Source: Actinoplanes sp. M2I2 (GTDB lineage: Bacteria > Actinomycetota > Actinomycetes > Mycobacteriales > Micromonosporaceae). From it: a stretch of DNA of 64,000 nucleotides. The DNA lies in contig NZ_JALPVJ010000004.1 in NCBI RefSeq assembly GCF_023544445.1, positions 496,001 to 560,000 on the forward strand. Direction: 5' to 3'. The position numbers were made by a program, and so were the translations under genes. Under the pieces are notes generated by a model. That model searched no databases. It was given only the letters and a program-made list of their open reading frames with translations, and had not been told where the DNA came from. Below are positions 57,268 to 64,000 of this stretch, in pieces (the stretch's first letter is position 1; every line of letters starts with the position of its first letter).

Positions 57268-58710
57268 CTAGGTCCACGAGAGCAGCGCGCCCTCCGGATC
57301 GGTGAGGAAGTCGCCGACGTCCCGGAGGAACTTGGAGCCCAGTTCGCCGTCGATGATCCGGTGGTCGAAGGAGAGCCCGAGCGTCGTGACCTGGCGCACC
57401 TTGATCTTGTCTTTGTGCACCCAGGGCATCGGCCGGATCGCGCCGAAGGCCAGGATGGCCGACTCGCCCGGCGGCAGGATCGGCGTGCCGGTGTCGATCC
57501 CGAACACGCCGACGTTGGTGATCGAGAGCGTGCCCCCGCTCATGTCCGACGGCGGGGTCTTCCCGGACTTGGCCACCTGCACCAGCGTGTTGAGCGCCTC
57601 AGCCAGTTCCCGCAGGCTGAGACGTCCGGCGTCCTTGATGTTGGGCACGATGAGGCCGCGCTCGGTGGCCGCCGCGATGCCGAGATTCACGTAGTCCTTG
57701 ACGACGATCTCGTTGGTGCCGGCCGACCAGGTCGAATTGACCATCGGATGACGCCGGACCGCGAGCAGCACAGCCTTGGCCACCAGCAGCAACGGCGAGA
57801 TCCGGACCTCACGGAACTCCCGGCGGCCCTTGAGCTTCTCGAGCGCCTTCATGGTGCGGGTCACGTCGACCGTGAGGAACTCGGTGACGTGCGGGGCGGT
57901 GAAGGCCGACGCGACCATGTTCTCGGCCGTGAGCTTGCGCACGCCTTTCACCGGGAGGCGCTGCTCGCGGCTCGCGTCGAAGACCGCCGCGGCCGGGGCG
58001 GTGGTCACGGCCGGAGCCGCGACGGGCGCCGACGTCGTGGTCATTGCCGCCTGGTGTACGTCGTCCCGGGTCACCGAACCGAGCGGACCGCTGCCGGTGA
58101 CCGTGGTGAGGTCGACGCCCAGATCGCGGGCCAGCTTGCGCACCGGGGGCTTGGCGAGCACCCGGGCGCCGACCGGCGCGACCGGAGCCGGCGGGGGTGG
58201 AGGAGGCGGAGCCACCGGGGCGGGCGGCGCCACGGGGGCCGGCGCGGTGGTGGCGCTGCCGGCCGGCGTACCGATGCGGGGTCGCCTCTTGGCCGTTGTG
58301 GTCTTGGGCCCGTAGCCGACGAGCACGGCCGTGCGGCCGCCCGGCGCGGGACCGCCAATCATGCCCGGCTCGACGGAACCCTCCTCGGGCGCGATCTCGA
58401 CCGCCGCCAGCGATTCGGCCGACGGCGTGGGCCCGGGCAGGTCCGACGGCAGCGGCCCGGCCGAGGGATCGGTGTCGATGGCCACGATGGGCGCGCCGAC
58501 CTCGACCGTCGTACCGGCCTCGACGTAGATCTTCGAGATGACGCCGGCCCACTTCGCCGGGATCTCGACGGCGGCCTTGGCCGTCTCGACCTCGACGATC
58601 GGCTGGTTGAGCTCGATCGTGTCGCCGACCTTGACCAGCCAGGACAGGATCTCGCCCTCGGTGAGACCCTCACCGAGGTCGGGCAGGGTGAACTCCTTGA
58701 CGCGCGACAT
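57268..58710 (-). CDS. bkdC: Branched-chain 2-oxoacid dehydrogenase E2 (dihydrolipoyl acyltransferase)
   Basis: The 480-residue protein has an N-terminal lipoyl domain (residues 1-80; lipoyl Lys in VETAKAAVEIP) and an Ala/Pro-rich linker with a poly-Pro patch (about 165-175). A peripheral-subunit-binding domain follows (about 185-220, KPPVRKLARDLGVDLTTVTG), then a catalytic acyltransferase domain (about 255-478) ending with the active-site LSFDHRIIDG. A single lipoyl domain and the ETAKAAVE motif fit branched-chain rather than pyruvate complexes. ATG 58710 lies five bases after the E1-beta stop, so it is the third gene of the operon. Confidence 0.93.
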   Translation of the reverse strand: MSRVKEFTLPDLGEGLTEGEILSWLVKVGDTIELNQPIVEVETAKAAVEIPAKWAGVISKIYVEAGTTVEVGAPIVAIDTDPSAGPLPSDLPGPTPSAESLAAVEIAPEEGSVEPGMIGGPAPGGRTAVLVGYGPKTTTAKRRPRIGTPAGSATTAPAPVAPPAPVAPPPPPPPAPVAPVGARVLAKPPVRKLARDLGVDLTTVTGSGPLGSVTRDDVHQAAMTTTSAPVAAPAVTTAPAAAVFDASREQRLPVKGVRKLTAENMVASAFTAPHVTEFLTVDVTRTMKALEKLKGRREFREVRISPLLLVAKAVLLAVRRHPMVNSTWSAGTNEIVVKDYVNLGIAAATERGLIVPNIKDAGRLSLRELAEALNTLVQVAKSGKTPPSDMSGGTLSITNVGVFGIDTGTPILPPGESAILAFGAIRPMPWVHKDKIKVRQVTTLGLSFDHRIIDGELGSKFLRDVGDFLTDPEGALLSWT

Positions 58711-58715
58711 CGGGC

Positions 58716-59702
58716 TCACCAGCCGAACGAACGGTCGACAGCGTCCAGGACCCGGTCGAGATCCGGGAGGTACTCCTCCTCGACCCGGGCGGCCGGGTAC
58801 GGGATGTCGTAGCCGGTGACCCGCAGAACGGGCGCCTCGAGCGAGTAGAAGCAGTGCTCGCTGATGCGGGCGGCCAGCTCGGCGCCGAGGCCGATGTTGC
58901 CCGGGGCCTCGTGGACCACGATGGCCCGGCCGGTCCGGCGGACCGAGGCGTAGATCGTCTCGTAGTCGACCGGCGAGATCGTGCGCAGGTCGATGACCTC
59001 GAGCTGGCGACCGTCCTCGGCGGCGGCCGAGGCCGCGTCGAGGGCCGTGCGGACCATCGGGCCGTACGCCAGCACGGTCGCGTCGGTGCCCTCGCGGACC
59101 ACCCGGGCGCTGTGCAGCGGGTAGGCGCCGGACAGGTCGGCCCCGAGCTCGACCTCGCCCTTCTCCCAGTAACGCCGCTTGGGCTCGAAGAACACGATCG
59201 GATCGTCCGAGGCGATCGCCTGCTGGATCATCGTGTAGGCGTCCGAGGGGTTCGAGCAGGTCACGACCTTGAGGCCGGGCGTGTGCGCGAAGTAGGCCTC
59301 GGGCGACTCCGAGTGGTGCTCGACCGCGCCGATGCCACCGCCGAAGGGGATGCGGATGACGATCGGCAGGCGCACGTTGCCCTTGGAGCGGTAGAACATC
59401 TTGGCGACCTGGGCGACGATCTGGTTGTAGGCCGGGAAGACGAACCCGTCGAACTGGATCTCGCACACCGGCCGGTAGCCGCGGATGGCCAGGCCGACCG
59501 CGGTGCCGATGATGCCGGCCTCGGCCAGCGGGGTGTCGATGACCCGGTCCTCGCCGAAGTCCTTCTGCAGGCCGTCGGTGATGCGGAAGACGCCGCCGAG
59601 CTTGCCGACGTCCTCGCCCATGACGACGACCTTGGAGTTGCCCTCCAGGGAGCGGCGCAGGCCATGGTTGAGGGCCTTACCCAGGGTGATTGTCTCCACC
59701 AT
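58716..59702 (-). CDS. bkdB: 2-oxoacid dehydrogenase E1 beta subunit
   Basis: The 328-residue protein has the transketolase-like pyrimidine-binding domain and a C-terminal transketolase domain: VMGEDVGKLGGVFRITDGLQ near 28, FDGFVFPAYNQIVAQVAKMF near 84, and IGAVEHHSESPEAYFAHTPG near 122. It forms the alpha2-beta2 E1 that decarboxylates branched-chain 2-oxoacids with thiamine diphosphate. The start overlaps the E1-alpha stop (TGATG). Confidence 0.95.
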   Translation of the reverse strand: MVETITLGKALNHGLRRSLEGNSKVVVMGEDVGKLGGVFRITDGLQKDFGEDRVIDTPLAEAGIIGTAVGLAIRGYRPVCEIQFDGFVFPAYNQIVAQVAKMFYRSKGNVRLPIVIRIPFGGGIGAVEHHSESPEAYFAHTPGLKVVTCSNPSDAYTMIQQAIASDDPIVFFEPKRRYWEKGEVELGADLSGAYPLHSARVVREGTDATVLAYGPMVRTALDAASAAAEDGRQLEVIDLRTISPVDYETIYASVRRTGRAIVVHEAPGNIGLGAELAARISEHCFYSLEAPVLRVTGYDIPYPAARVEEEYLPDLDRVLDAVDRSFGW

Positions 59703-60895
59703 CAGTGGTCGCTCCCCTCGAACGAGGCGTGGTACTCGGCGAACCGGGCGCGCTGCGCGTCCACCTCGGGCGAGCCGTGCGGGTAGACGTTCTCGAACAT
59801 GCTGACCGGCTGGGGGTCGGGCATCTGCAGGACCTTCTCGCGGAGCTCGAGAGCGAGGTTCTTGGCCGACTCGTCGACCTCGCCGAAGAAGTCGTCGCCC
59901 GCGATCTGCTGCTTGGCCAGGAACGCCTTGAACCGGGAGATCGGGTCCTTGGCCTTCCACGACTCGACCTCGCTGGCGATGCGGTAGCGGGTCGGGTCGT
60001 CCGAGCTGGTGTGGGCGCCCATCCGGTACGTGTAAGCCTCGATGAGCGTCGGGCCCTGCCCGTTGCGTGCGTTGTCCAGCGCCGCCCGGGTCACCGCGTA
60101 GCTGGCCAGCACGTCGTTGCCGTCGATGCGGACGCCCGGGAACCCGAAGCCGGCCGCGCGGCGGTAGAGCGGGATGCGGGTCTGCCGTTCGAGCGGCTCG
60201 GAGATGGCGTACTGGTTGTTCTGGCAGAAGAAGACGATCGGGGCGTTGAAGACACCGGACCAGACGAACGCCTCGTTGACCTCGCCCTGGCTGGTGGCGC
60301 CGTCGCCGAAGTAGGCGATCACGGCCTCGCCGTCGGGCGTGCCGGTCTTGCCGTCCATGGTCACGCCCATCGCGTAGCCGGTCGCGTGCAGCGTCTGCGA
60401 GCCGATCACGATGGTGTAGCCGTTGAAGCGGTGCTCGTTGGCGTCCCAGCCACCCTGGTCGACGCCGCGGAACAGGCCGAACGGCATGATCGGGTCGATG
60501 CCGCGGGTGTAGAGGACACCGTGCTCGCGATAGGTCGGGAAGGCCATGTCCTGCTTGCGCAGGGCCCGGCCGGAGCCGACCTGGGCCGCCTCCTGGCCGA
60601 GCAGGCTGGCCCAGATGCCCAGCTCGCCCTGGCGCTGCAGCGCGGTCGCCTCGGCGTCGAGGCGGCGGACGGTCACCAGGTCGCGGTAGAGGCCGCGGTA
60701 TTCGTCGTCGGTGAAGTCGACGGAATAGGTCGTGCCGTCGGCGGTGGTGACGCTGTCGATCCGCTCACCGTCGGGGGTCAGCAGTTGGACGAAGCCGCCC
60801 GCCGGAGCACCGCTGGTGCCCTGGTCCTCCGCGCCGTCCGAAGGAGCAGGCGTCGGTGGTGGCACAGCTCCGACCTCGCTCACGCCGTTTGCCAT
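59702..60895 (-). CDS. bkdA: 2-oxoacid dehydrogenase E1 alpha subunit
   Basis: The 397-residue protein has the thiamine-diphosphate-binding motif YFGDGATSQGEVNEAFVWSG near 195 (GDG...N), then FFCQNNQYAISEP near 223 and YTYRMGAHTSSDDPTRYR near 285. A Pro/Thr-rich N-terminal extension of about 50 residues precedes the domain. It is the first gene of the E1a-E1b-E2 operon. Branched-chain substrates (from Val, Leu, Ile) are the likely ones; products feed branched fatty acids and acyl-CoA catabolism. I chose ATG 60895 with AGGGAG at proper spacing; ATG 60913 is also in frame. Confidence 0.94.
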   Translation of the reverse strand: MANGVSEVGAVPPPTPAPSDGAEDQGTSGAPAGGFVQLLTPDGERIDSVTTADGTTYSVDFTDDEYRGLYRDLVTVRRLDAEATALQRQGELGIWASLLGQEAAQVGSGRALRKQDMAFPTYREHGVLYTRGIDPIMPFGLFRGVDQGGWDANEHRFNGYTIVIGSQTLHATGYAMGVTMDGKTGTPDGEAVIAYFGDGATSQGEVNEAFVWSGVFNAPIVFFCQNNQYAISEPLERQTRIPLYRRAAGFGFPGVRIDGNDVLASYAVTRAALDNARNGQGPTLIEAYTYRMGAHTSSDDPTRYRIASEVESWKAKDPISRFKAFLAKQQIAGDDFFGEVDESAKNLALELREKVLQMPDPQPVSMFENVYPHGSPEVDAQRARFAEYHASFEGSDH

Positions 60896-61339
60896 CCGTG
60901 TCTCCCTGTTCATCTCTGCGCCCGCGACGGGTGTTGCCCGTCCGCGCGGCGGACCGGTGGTCGCCGCGCCTGGCCCGGGTGAGGTTGCCGCGCGGCGTTT
61001 CGGCGCGGGCCTGGACCCCGCCGGGGAGTGACGGTCCCCACCTCGTGCCCCGCTGGGTCGGCGGAAGCGACGGCGGCGGTGCCGTCGCCCCCATCCTGAC
61101 AGAGAACGTGAGCCTCATTACAGGTCAGGTCGATCACAGTCGGGAAATTCCTCGGTCATATCGGTGCCCATTTTTGTCCAAATAAGCGGCTTTCGTGCAC
61201 TCACGGTCGTACGAACGGGCCCGGTACGCCGCTGCCGATATGCCCATGCGTCGTTCATCCCGATGACCGTGACGGATCGGTGTTGATCATTGCGACCGCC
61301 CGCACCCGTCCATGCCCGACGCAGAGGGGGAGTCCGCAG
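60896..61339. other. Divergent promoter region between bkdA and the Ser/Asp/Gly-repeat gene
   Basis: The 444-base gap holds no credible gene. The part nearest bkdA is GC-rich. The middle (61110-61200) is AT-richer and includes a weak minus-strand pair TTGGAC (61181-61176) and TATGAC (61160-61155) with a short 15-base spacer. No clear operator repeat is visible. Confidence 0.45.
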
Positions 61340-62986
61340 GTGCCGGACGATCACGACGACGACCTCGTGCCGCCGATGAAGGTGATGCGCAAGCGGCTGA
61401 ACGGCGTCTATCGGGCCGACACGGGATTCAGCGGACCGACCCGTCGCTATGTGCTGATCGTGGCGATGCTGGTCGGGCTGGCCTCGCTGCCGACGCTGGC
61501 CGCGATCACCGCCGGTTCCCGGGAGCTGTCGGGCGGGCGTACGGACACGATGGACATCCCGTTCCTGCCGCCGGCCTCGTCGGGGCCGGTGCGGCAGTCA
61601 CCGCCCTCGGTGGCGTCGTCCGCCGAGGTGCCGTCCGCCGAGGTGCCGTCAGGCGAGGTGCCGTCCGCCGGGGCGCCGGACGATGACGCCGGATCGGCTC
61701 GTAGCGGATCGCAGAGCGCGAATGCGGCAATCCGGGCCGGACAACTATTGGGGCAGGCGGGAAAGCGAGAGCCGGCTACCCCGAAAAAGGCTGGCGATAA
61801 GTCCGATGCGCGAAGCTTGACTGGTACGCGAGACCGAGTGCCGTCCGGTGACGGGGCGCGGGACCGGATCTCCGGTCGTGGCCCGGGTAGGAACGCCGGT
61901 GGCGGCCGGGATCGCGACGACAGCCGGCGTGATCGGCCTGCCCGATGGACCACCGATCCCGGGAGAGGGACGGATTCCGACCGGCCCGCGAGGGTCGCGA
62001 AGCCCAGCCGGCCCACCCGGCCGGTCCGGCCGGTCCGGCCGGCAAACCCGGTCAAGCCTGGCGTGCCGAGTCTGCCGGCGGTGCCGGGTGACTCCGCCGA
62101 CGATGATCCGCCCCCGCCGTCGCAGTGGCAGCGCCGAGCTCGTCCGGCGGCGCCCGACGAGCCGGGCCACGGCGACTCCGATCACGGCGACTCCGACCAT
62201 GGCGACTCCGATCACGGCGACTCGGGCGAAAGTGATTCGGGCGAAAGTGATTCGGGTGACGGCGACTCGGGCGATGGCGACTCCGGCCACGGTGACTCGG
62301 GCAGGAGTGATTCGGGTGACGGCGACTCGAGCCACGGCCACCCGGGTGGAAGTGATTCGGGAGACGGCGATTCGGGTCACGGCGACTCGGACCGCGGTGA
62401 CTCCGGCCACGGCGACTCGGGCCGCGGTGACTCGGGCCGTGGTGACTCGGGCCGTGGTGACTCGGGCCGTGGTGACTCGGGCCGTGGTGACTCGGGCCGT
62501 GGCGGCTCGGGCCGTGGCGGCTCGGGTGACGGGTCTTCCGACGACTCCGGGCGCGCGCCCGCGTGGGCCGATCGGCCGGCCTGCCACGAGCGGCGCCGAT
62601 GCGGCGACCAGCAGGCACAGCACCGTCCCGACCGGCGCGAGCGCCGGTGCGAGGGAAGCAAGCACGGCGACAAGAAGCACCGTTCCGTAACCCGTCACCG
62701 GTCGCGTGACCGGTCCGAACACAGCCGGAGGTCAGCTGTGGCCGAACGTCCGCACAACATCCGACCGACCGCCATCCTCGAGCGCAGTTACGCCAACGGC
62801 GGCAACCACGGCAACCGGGCGACTCCCGAGACGCGCTCGGAGGAGAACCAGAACCGCTCCTACCGGGGCAATCACCGGGCGGGCAGCCAGCACCACGCCG
62901 ACGAGCAGACGGCGGAGGAGCAGCGCAACTCCCGGGTGGGCCGGCACCACGCCGACCACAGCGAGGACCTCAGCGACCGCTGGTGA
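61340..62986 (+). CDS. Membrane-anchored Ser/Asp/Gly-repeat protein
   Basis: The 548-residue protein starts at GTG 61340 with GAGGGGGAG upstream. It has a short acidic/basic cytoplasmic start and one membrane helix (YVLIVAMLVGLASLPTLAAI near residue 40), then a long disordered extracellular part. This includes VPSAEVPS repeats (near 100), an Arg/Pro-rich part (RPTRPVRPVRPANPV) and a run of over 25 GDS-type units between residues about 275 and 405. Many read RGDSG (for example SGRGDSGRGDSGRGDS). The C-terminus is His/Arg/Asn-rich. No domain is recognised. An envelope-spanning or adhesive filament is possible. Confidence 0.75.
   Translation: MPDDHDDDLVPPMKVMRKRLNGVYRADTGFSGPTRRYVLIVAMLVGLASLPTLAAITAGSRELSGGRTDTMDIPFLPPASSGPVRQSPPSVASSAEVPSAEVPSGEVPSAGAPDDDAGSARSGSQSANAAIRAGQLLGQAGKREPATPKKAGDKSDARSLTGTRDRVPSGDGARDRISGRGPGRNAGGGRDRDDSRRDRPARWTTDPGRGTDSDRPARVAKPSRPTRPVRPVRPANPVKPGVPSLPAVPGDSADDDPPPPSQWQRRARPAAPDEPGHGDSDHGDSDHGDSDHGDSGESDSGESDSGDGDSGDGDSGHGDSGRSDSGDGDSSHGHPGGSDSGDGDSGHGDSDRGDSGHGDSGRGDSGRGDSGRGDSGRGDSGRGDSGRGGSGRGGSGDGSSDDSGRAPAWADRPACHERRRCGDQQAQHRPDRRERRCEGSKHGDKKHRSVTRHRSRDRSEHSRRSAVAERPHNIRPTAILERSYANGGNHGNRATPETRSEENQNRSYRGNHRAGSQHHADEQTAEEQRNSRVGRHHADHSEDLSDRW
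62160..62530. repeat. Tandem GGCGACTCG-type repeats
   Basis: Units of 12-15 bases with consensus GGTGACTCGGGCCGT or GGCGACTCCGATCAC run through about 370 bases. The last six or so 15-base units (62405-62500) are nearly identical. They encode the Gly-Asp-Ser-Gly-x pattern. Confidence 0.9.
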
Positions 62987-63008
62987 GCCGCCGGCGAGTA
63001 GCTGGTGA

Positions 63009-64000
63009 TCAGTTGCCGTCGAGCCGGTGCCGGTTGGCCTCGAGCCAGGCGTCGATGGCGTCGGTGTCGTTGGGGTCGACGCCCTCGGAGATCAGCTGGG
63101 CCACCGCCGCCGTCGCCGGGCTGCGTTTCTCGCCGGTGGCGTAGAGCCGGGCGAACTCGGGGATCATCTCCTCGACCACGAGGTCGGTCTGCTCGGCGGC
63201 CGCCTCGGGCAGGTCGCGGCGGCGCAGCGCGTAGGCCGACCAGGCCCGGGTCACCCGGGGCAGCATGGCCGCGTCGTCCATGTCGAGGACCGCGCGGCGG
63301 TGCACCCAGTCGAGCAGGAACAACCCCGCGACCGCCGGGCTCCACCGCAGCGGATCGGGGTCGGGCAGGCTCGCCGCGTGGTCGATGATCAGGCTCAGGC
63401 AGAAGTGCAGCGAGGCCAGCTCGTCGTCGGCCTGCACCCGGTCGAGGGCGAACCGGGCCGCCTCGGGCGAGGCCAGGAAGTCGCGCACCAGGTCGGTGCT
63501 GCTCACGGCGGGCGGCTCACTCAGCACCGGCGTGATCGCCGCGGGCAGCAGGGCCAGTCGCGCGCCGGCCAGCGCCCGGTCTGTGGCCAGGGAACCCTCG
63601 GACGGCAGATCGGTCAGGCTGTCGGTGATCTCGAGGTGCCGTTCGATCTCGCCCCGCAGCCGGCCCGGATCTTCCTCGCGGAACCAGGTCAGGCCGTCGG
63701 TGGCGCACATCTGGCGGACCTGCTCGAGGATCCGCTCGGCCGACGAGCCGACGAAGATGTCCTTGGCGATGCCGATGTTGTGGTCGACGAGCGCGACGAC
63801 CGCGTGCTCGGGGCCACCCTCCTCGACGTCGTCGTAGGCGTACGTGACCAGATAGGACGTCTGGTCACCGTAGACGTCCCCGTACGCGTAGCAGCCGGTC
63901 GGGCGCGCCCGGCCGAGCTGAGCTGTCCACGACGGCGCCTGCGCGCCCCGCCGCACCTGAGCGGCGCCCTCGGCGTCGGGCACGAGCGCCGCGAAGACCT
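63009..64000 (-). CDS. Conserved hypothetical protein (N-terminus beyond the window)
   Basis: At least 330 residues are visible; the frame is still open at the window edge (VFAALVPDAEGAAQVRRG), so the true start lies outside, although a GTG at 63983 is in frame. The N-terminal half includes CYAYGDVYGDQTSYLVTYAY and HAVVALVDHNIGIAKDIFVG. The C-terminal part is helical with WSPAVAGLFLLDWVHRRAVL, then an acidic stretch and the ending DAIDAWLEANRHRLDGN. I cannot name a family with confidence; similar uncharacterised proteins occur in actinobacteria. It is convergent with the Ser/Asp/Gly-repeat gene. Confidence 0.8.
   Translation of the reverse strand, partial: VFAALVPDAEGAAQVRRGAQAPSWTAQLGRARPTGCYAYGDVYGDQTSYLVTYAYDDVEEGGPEHAVVALVDHNIGIAKDIFVGSSAERILEQVRQMCATDGLTWFREEDPGRLRGEIERHLEITDSLTDLPSEGSLATDRALAGARLALLPAAITPVLSEPPAVSSTDLVRDFLASPEAARFALDRVQADDELASLHFCLSLIIDHAASLPDPDPLRWSPAVAGLFLLDWVHRRAVLDMDDAAMLPRVTRAWSAYALRRRDLPEAAAEQTDLVVEEMIPEFARLYATGEKRSPATAAVAQLISEGVDPNDTDAIDAWLEANRHRLDGN

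Noticed and set aside
61745..62722. Minus-strand frame with RVTTARVTTARV repeats
   Set aside because: It is the shadow of the Ser/Asp/Gly repeat gene; the plus-strand frame has the ribosome binding site and a membrane helix.

Overview
The window is very G+C-rich with strongly G/C-ending codons, frequent GTG and TTG starts and the fhaA-fhaB-pstP-SEDS-pbpA-pknA-pknB / pabA / sortase / DUF881 / crgA block found near the origin in actinobacteria. With a DUF397 / DUF5753 helix-turn-helix pair and several small proteins of a kind I associate with Micromonosporaceae, this points to that family, possibly Actinoplanes. The family call is an inference from gene content; the genus is uncertain.

Layout. 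0-6.9 kb: the end of an unidentified gene, an acyl-CoA dehydrogenase, an HTH/NB-ARC/TPR regulator, a divergent MarR-YceI pair and a GCS2-type ligase. 6.9-14.3 kb is more accessory: a repeat-tailed membrane protein, a membrane-anchored PASTA protein, an XRE(DUF5753)-DUF397 locus flanked by unknown genes, a WecG/TagA-type glycosyltransferase and a repeat-rich non-coding stretch ending at tRNA-Leu(CAG). 14.7-27.5 kb is the Ser/Thr-kinase and cell-wall block: two FHA proteins, PstP, a SEDS transglycosylase, a class B PBP, PknA and PknB on the plus strand, then pabA, a small membrane protein, a class E sortase and a DUF881 protein on the minus strand, then crgA. 27.7-34.8 kb: EtfD-like Fe-S oxidoreductase, GPP34 protein, two CorC-type membrane proteins, a LamG-like secreted protein and GrpB.

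34.8-36.9 kb is a small island at tRNA-Gly(CCC). A perfect 42-bp copy of the tRNA 3' half, with what looks like the original tRNA trailer, lies 1.7 kb downstream of the intact tRNA. Between them are a HigB/HigA-like toxin-antitoxin pair and one unknown gene, with no integrase. A third, decayed copy lies further out. 37-47 kb: dcd, a secreted protein, methyltransferase, YCII protein, PRTase, SpoIIE phosphatase, a FadE5-type acyl-CoA dehydrogenase, SixA, and a divergent quinone-reductase-like/HxlR pair. 47-52 kb: hemolysin III, pxpB-pxpC-pxpA (5-oxoprolinase) and a thioredoxin-NHL protein. 52-57 kb: a 1425-residue membrane protein with about 45 FG dipeptides and a 45-residue protein behind a perfect inverted repeat. 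57-61 kb: branched-chain 2-oxoacid dehydrogenase genes (E1a-E1b-E2). 61-64 kb: a Ser/Asp/Gly repeat membrane protein and a gene cut by the window end.

Links between regions. Two acyl-CoA dehydrogenases, EtfD and the branched-chain dehydrogenase form a beta-oxidation/branched-chain theme. EtfD and the FadE5-type gene share a near-identical TTAC-N6-GTAA element, and the same half-site spacing recurs as a perfect palindrome before the hemolysin III gene. PknA/PknB, PstP, two FHA proteins and the separate PASTA membrane protein form a plausible phospho-signalling set for cell-wall growth.
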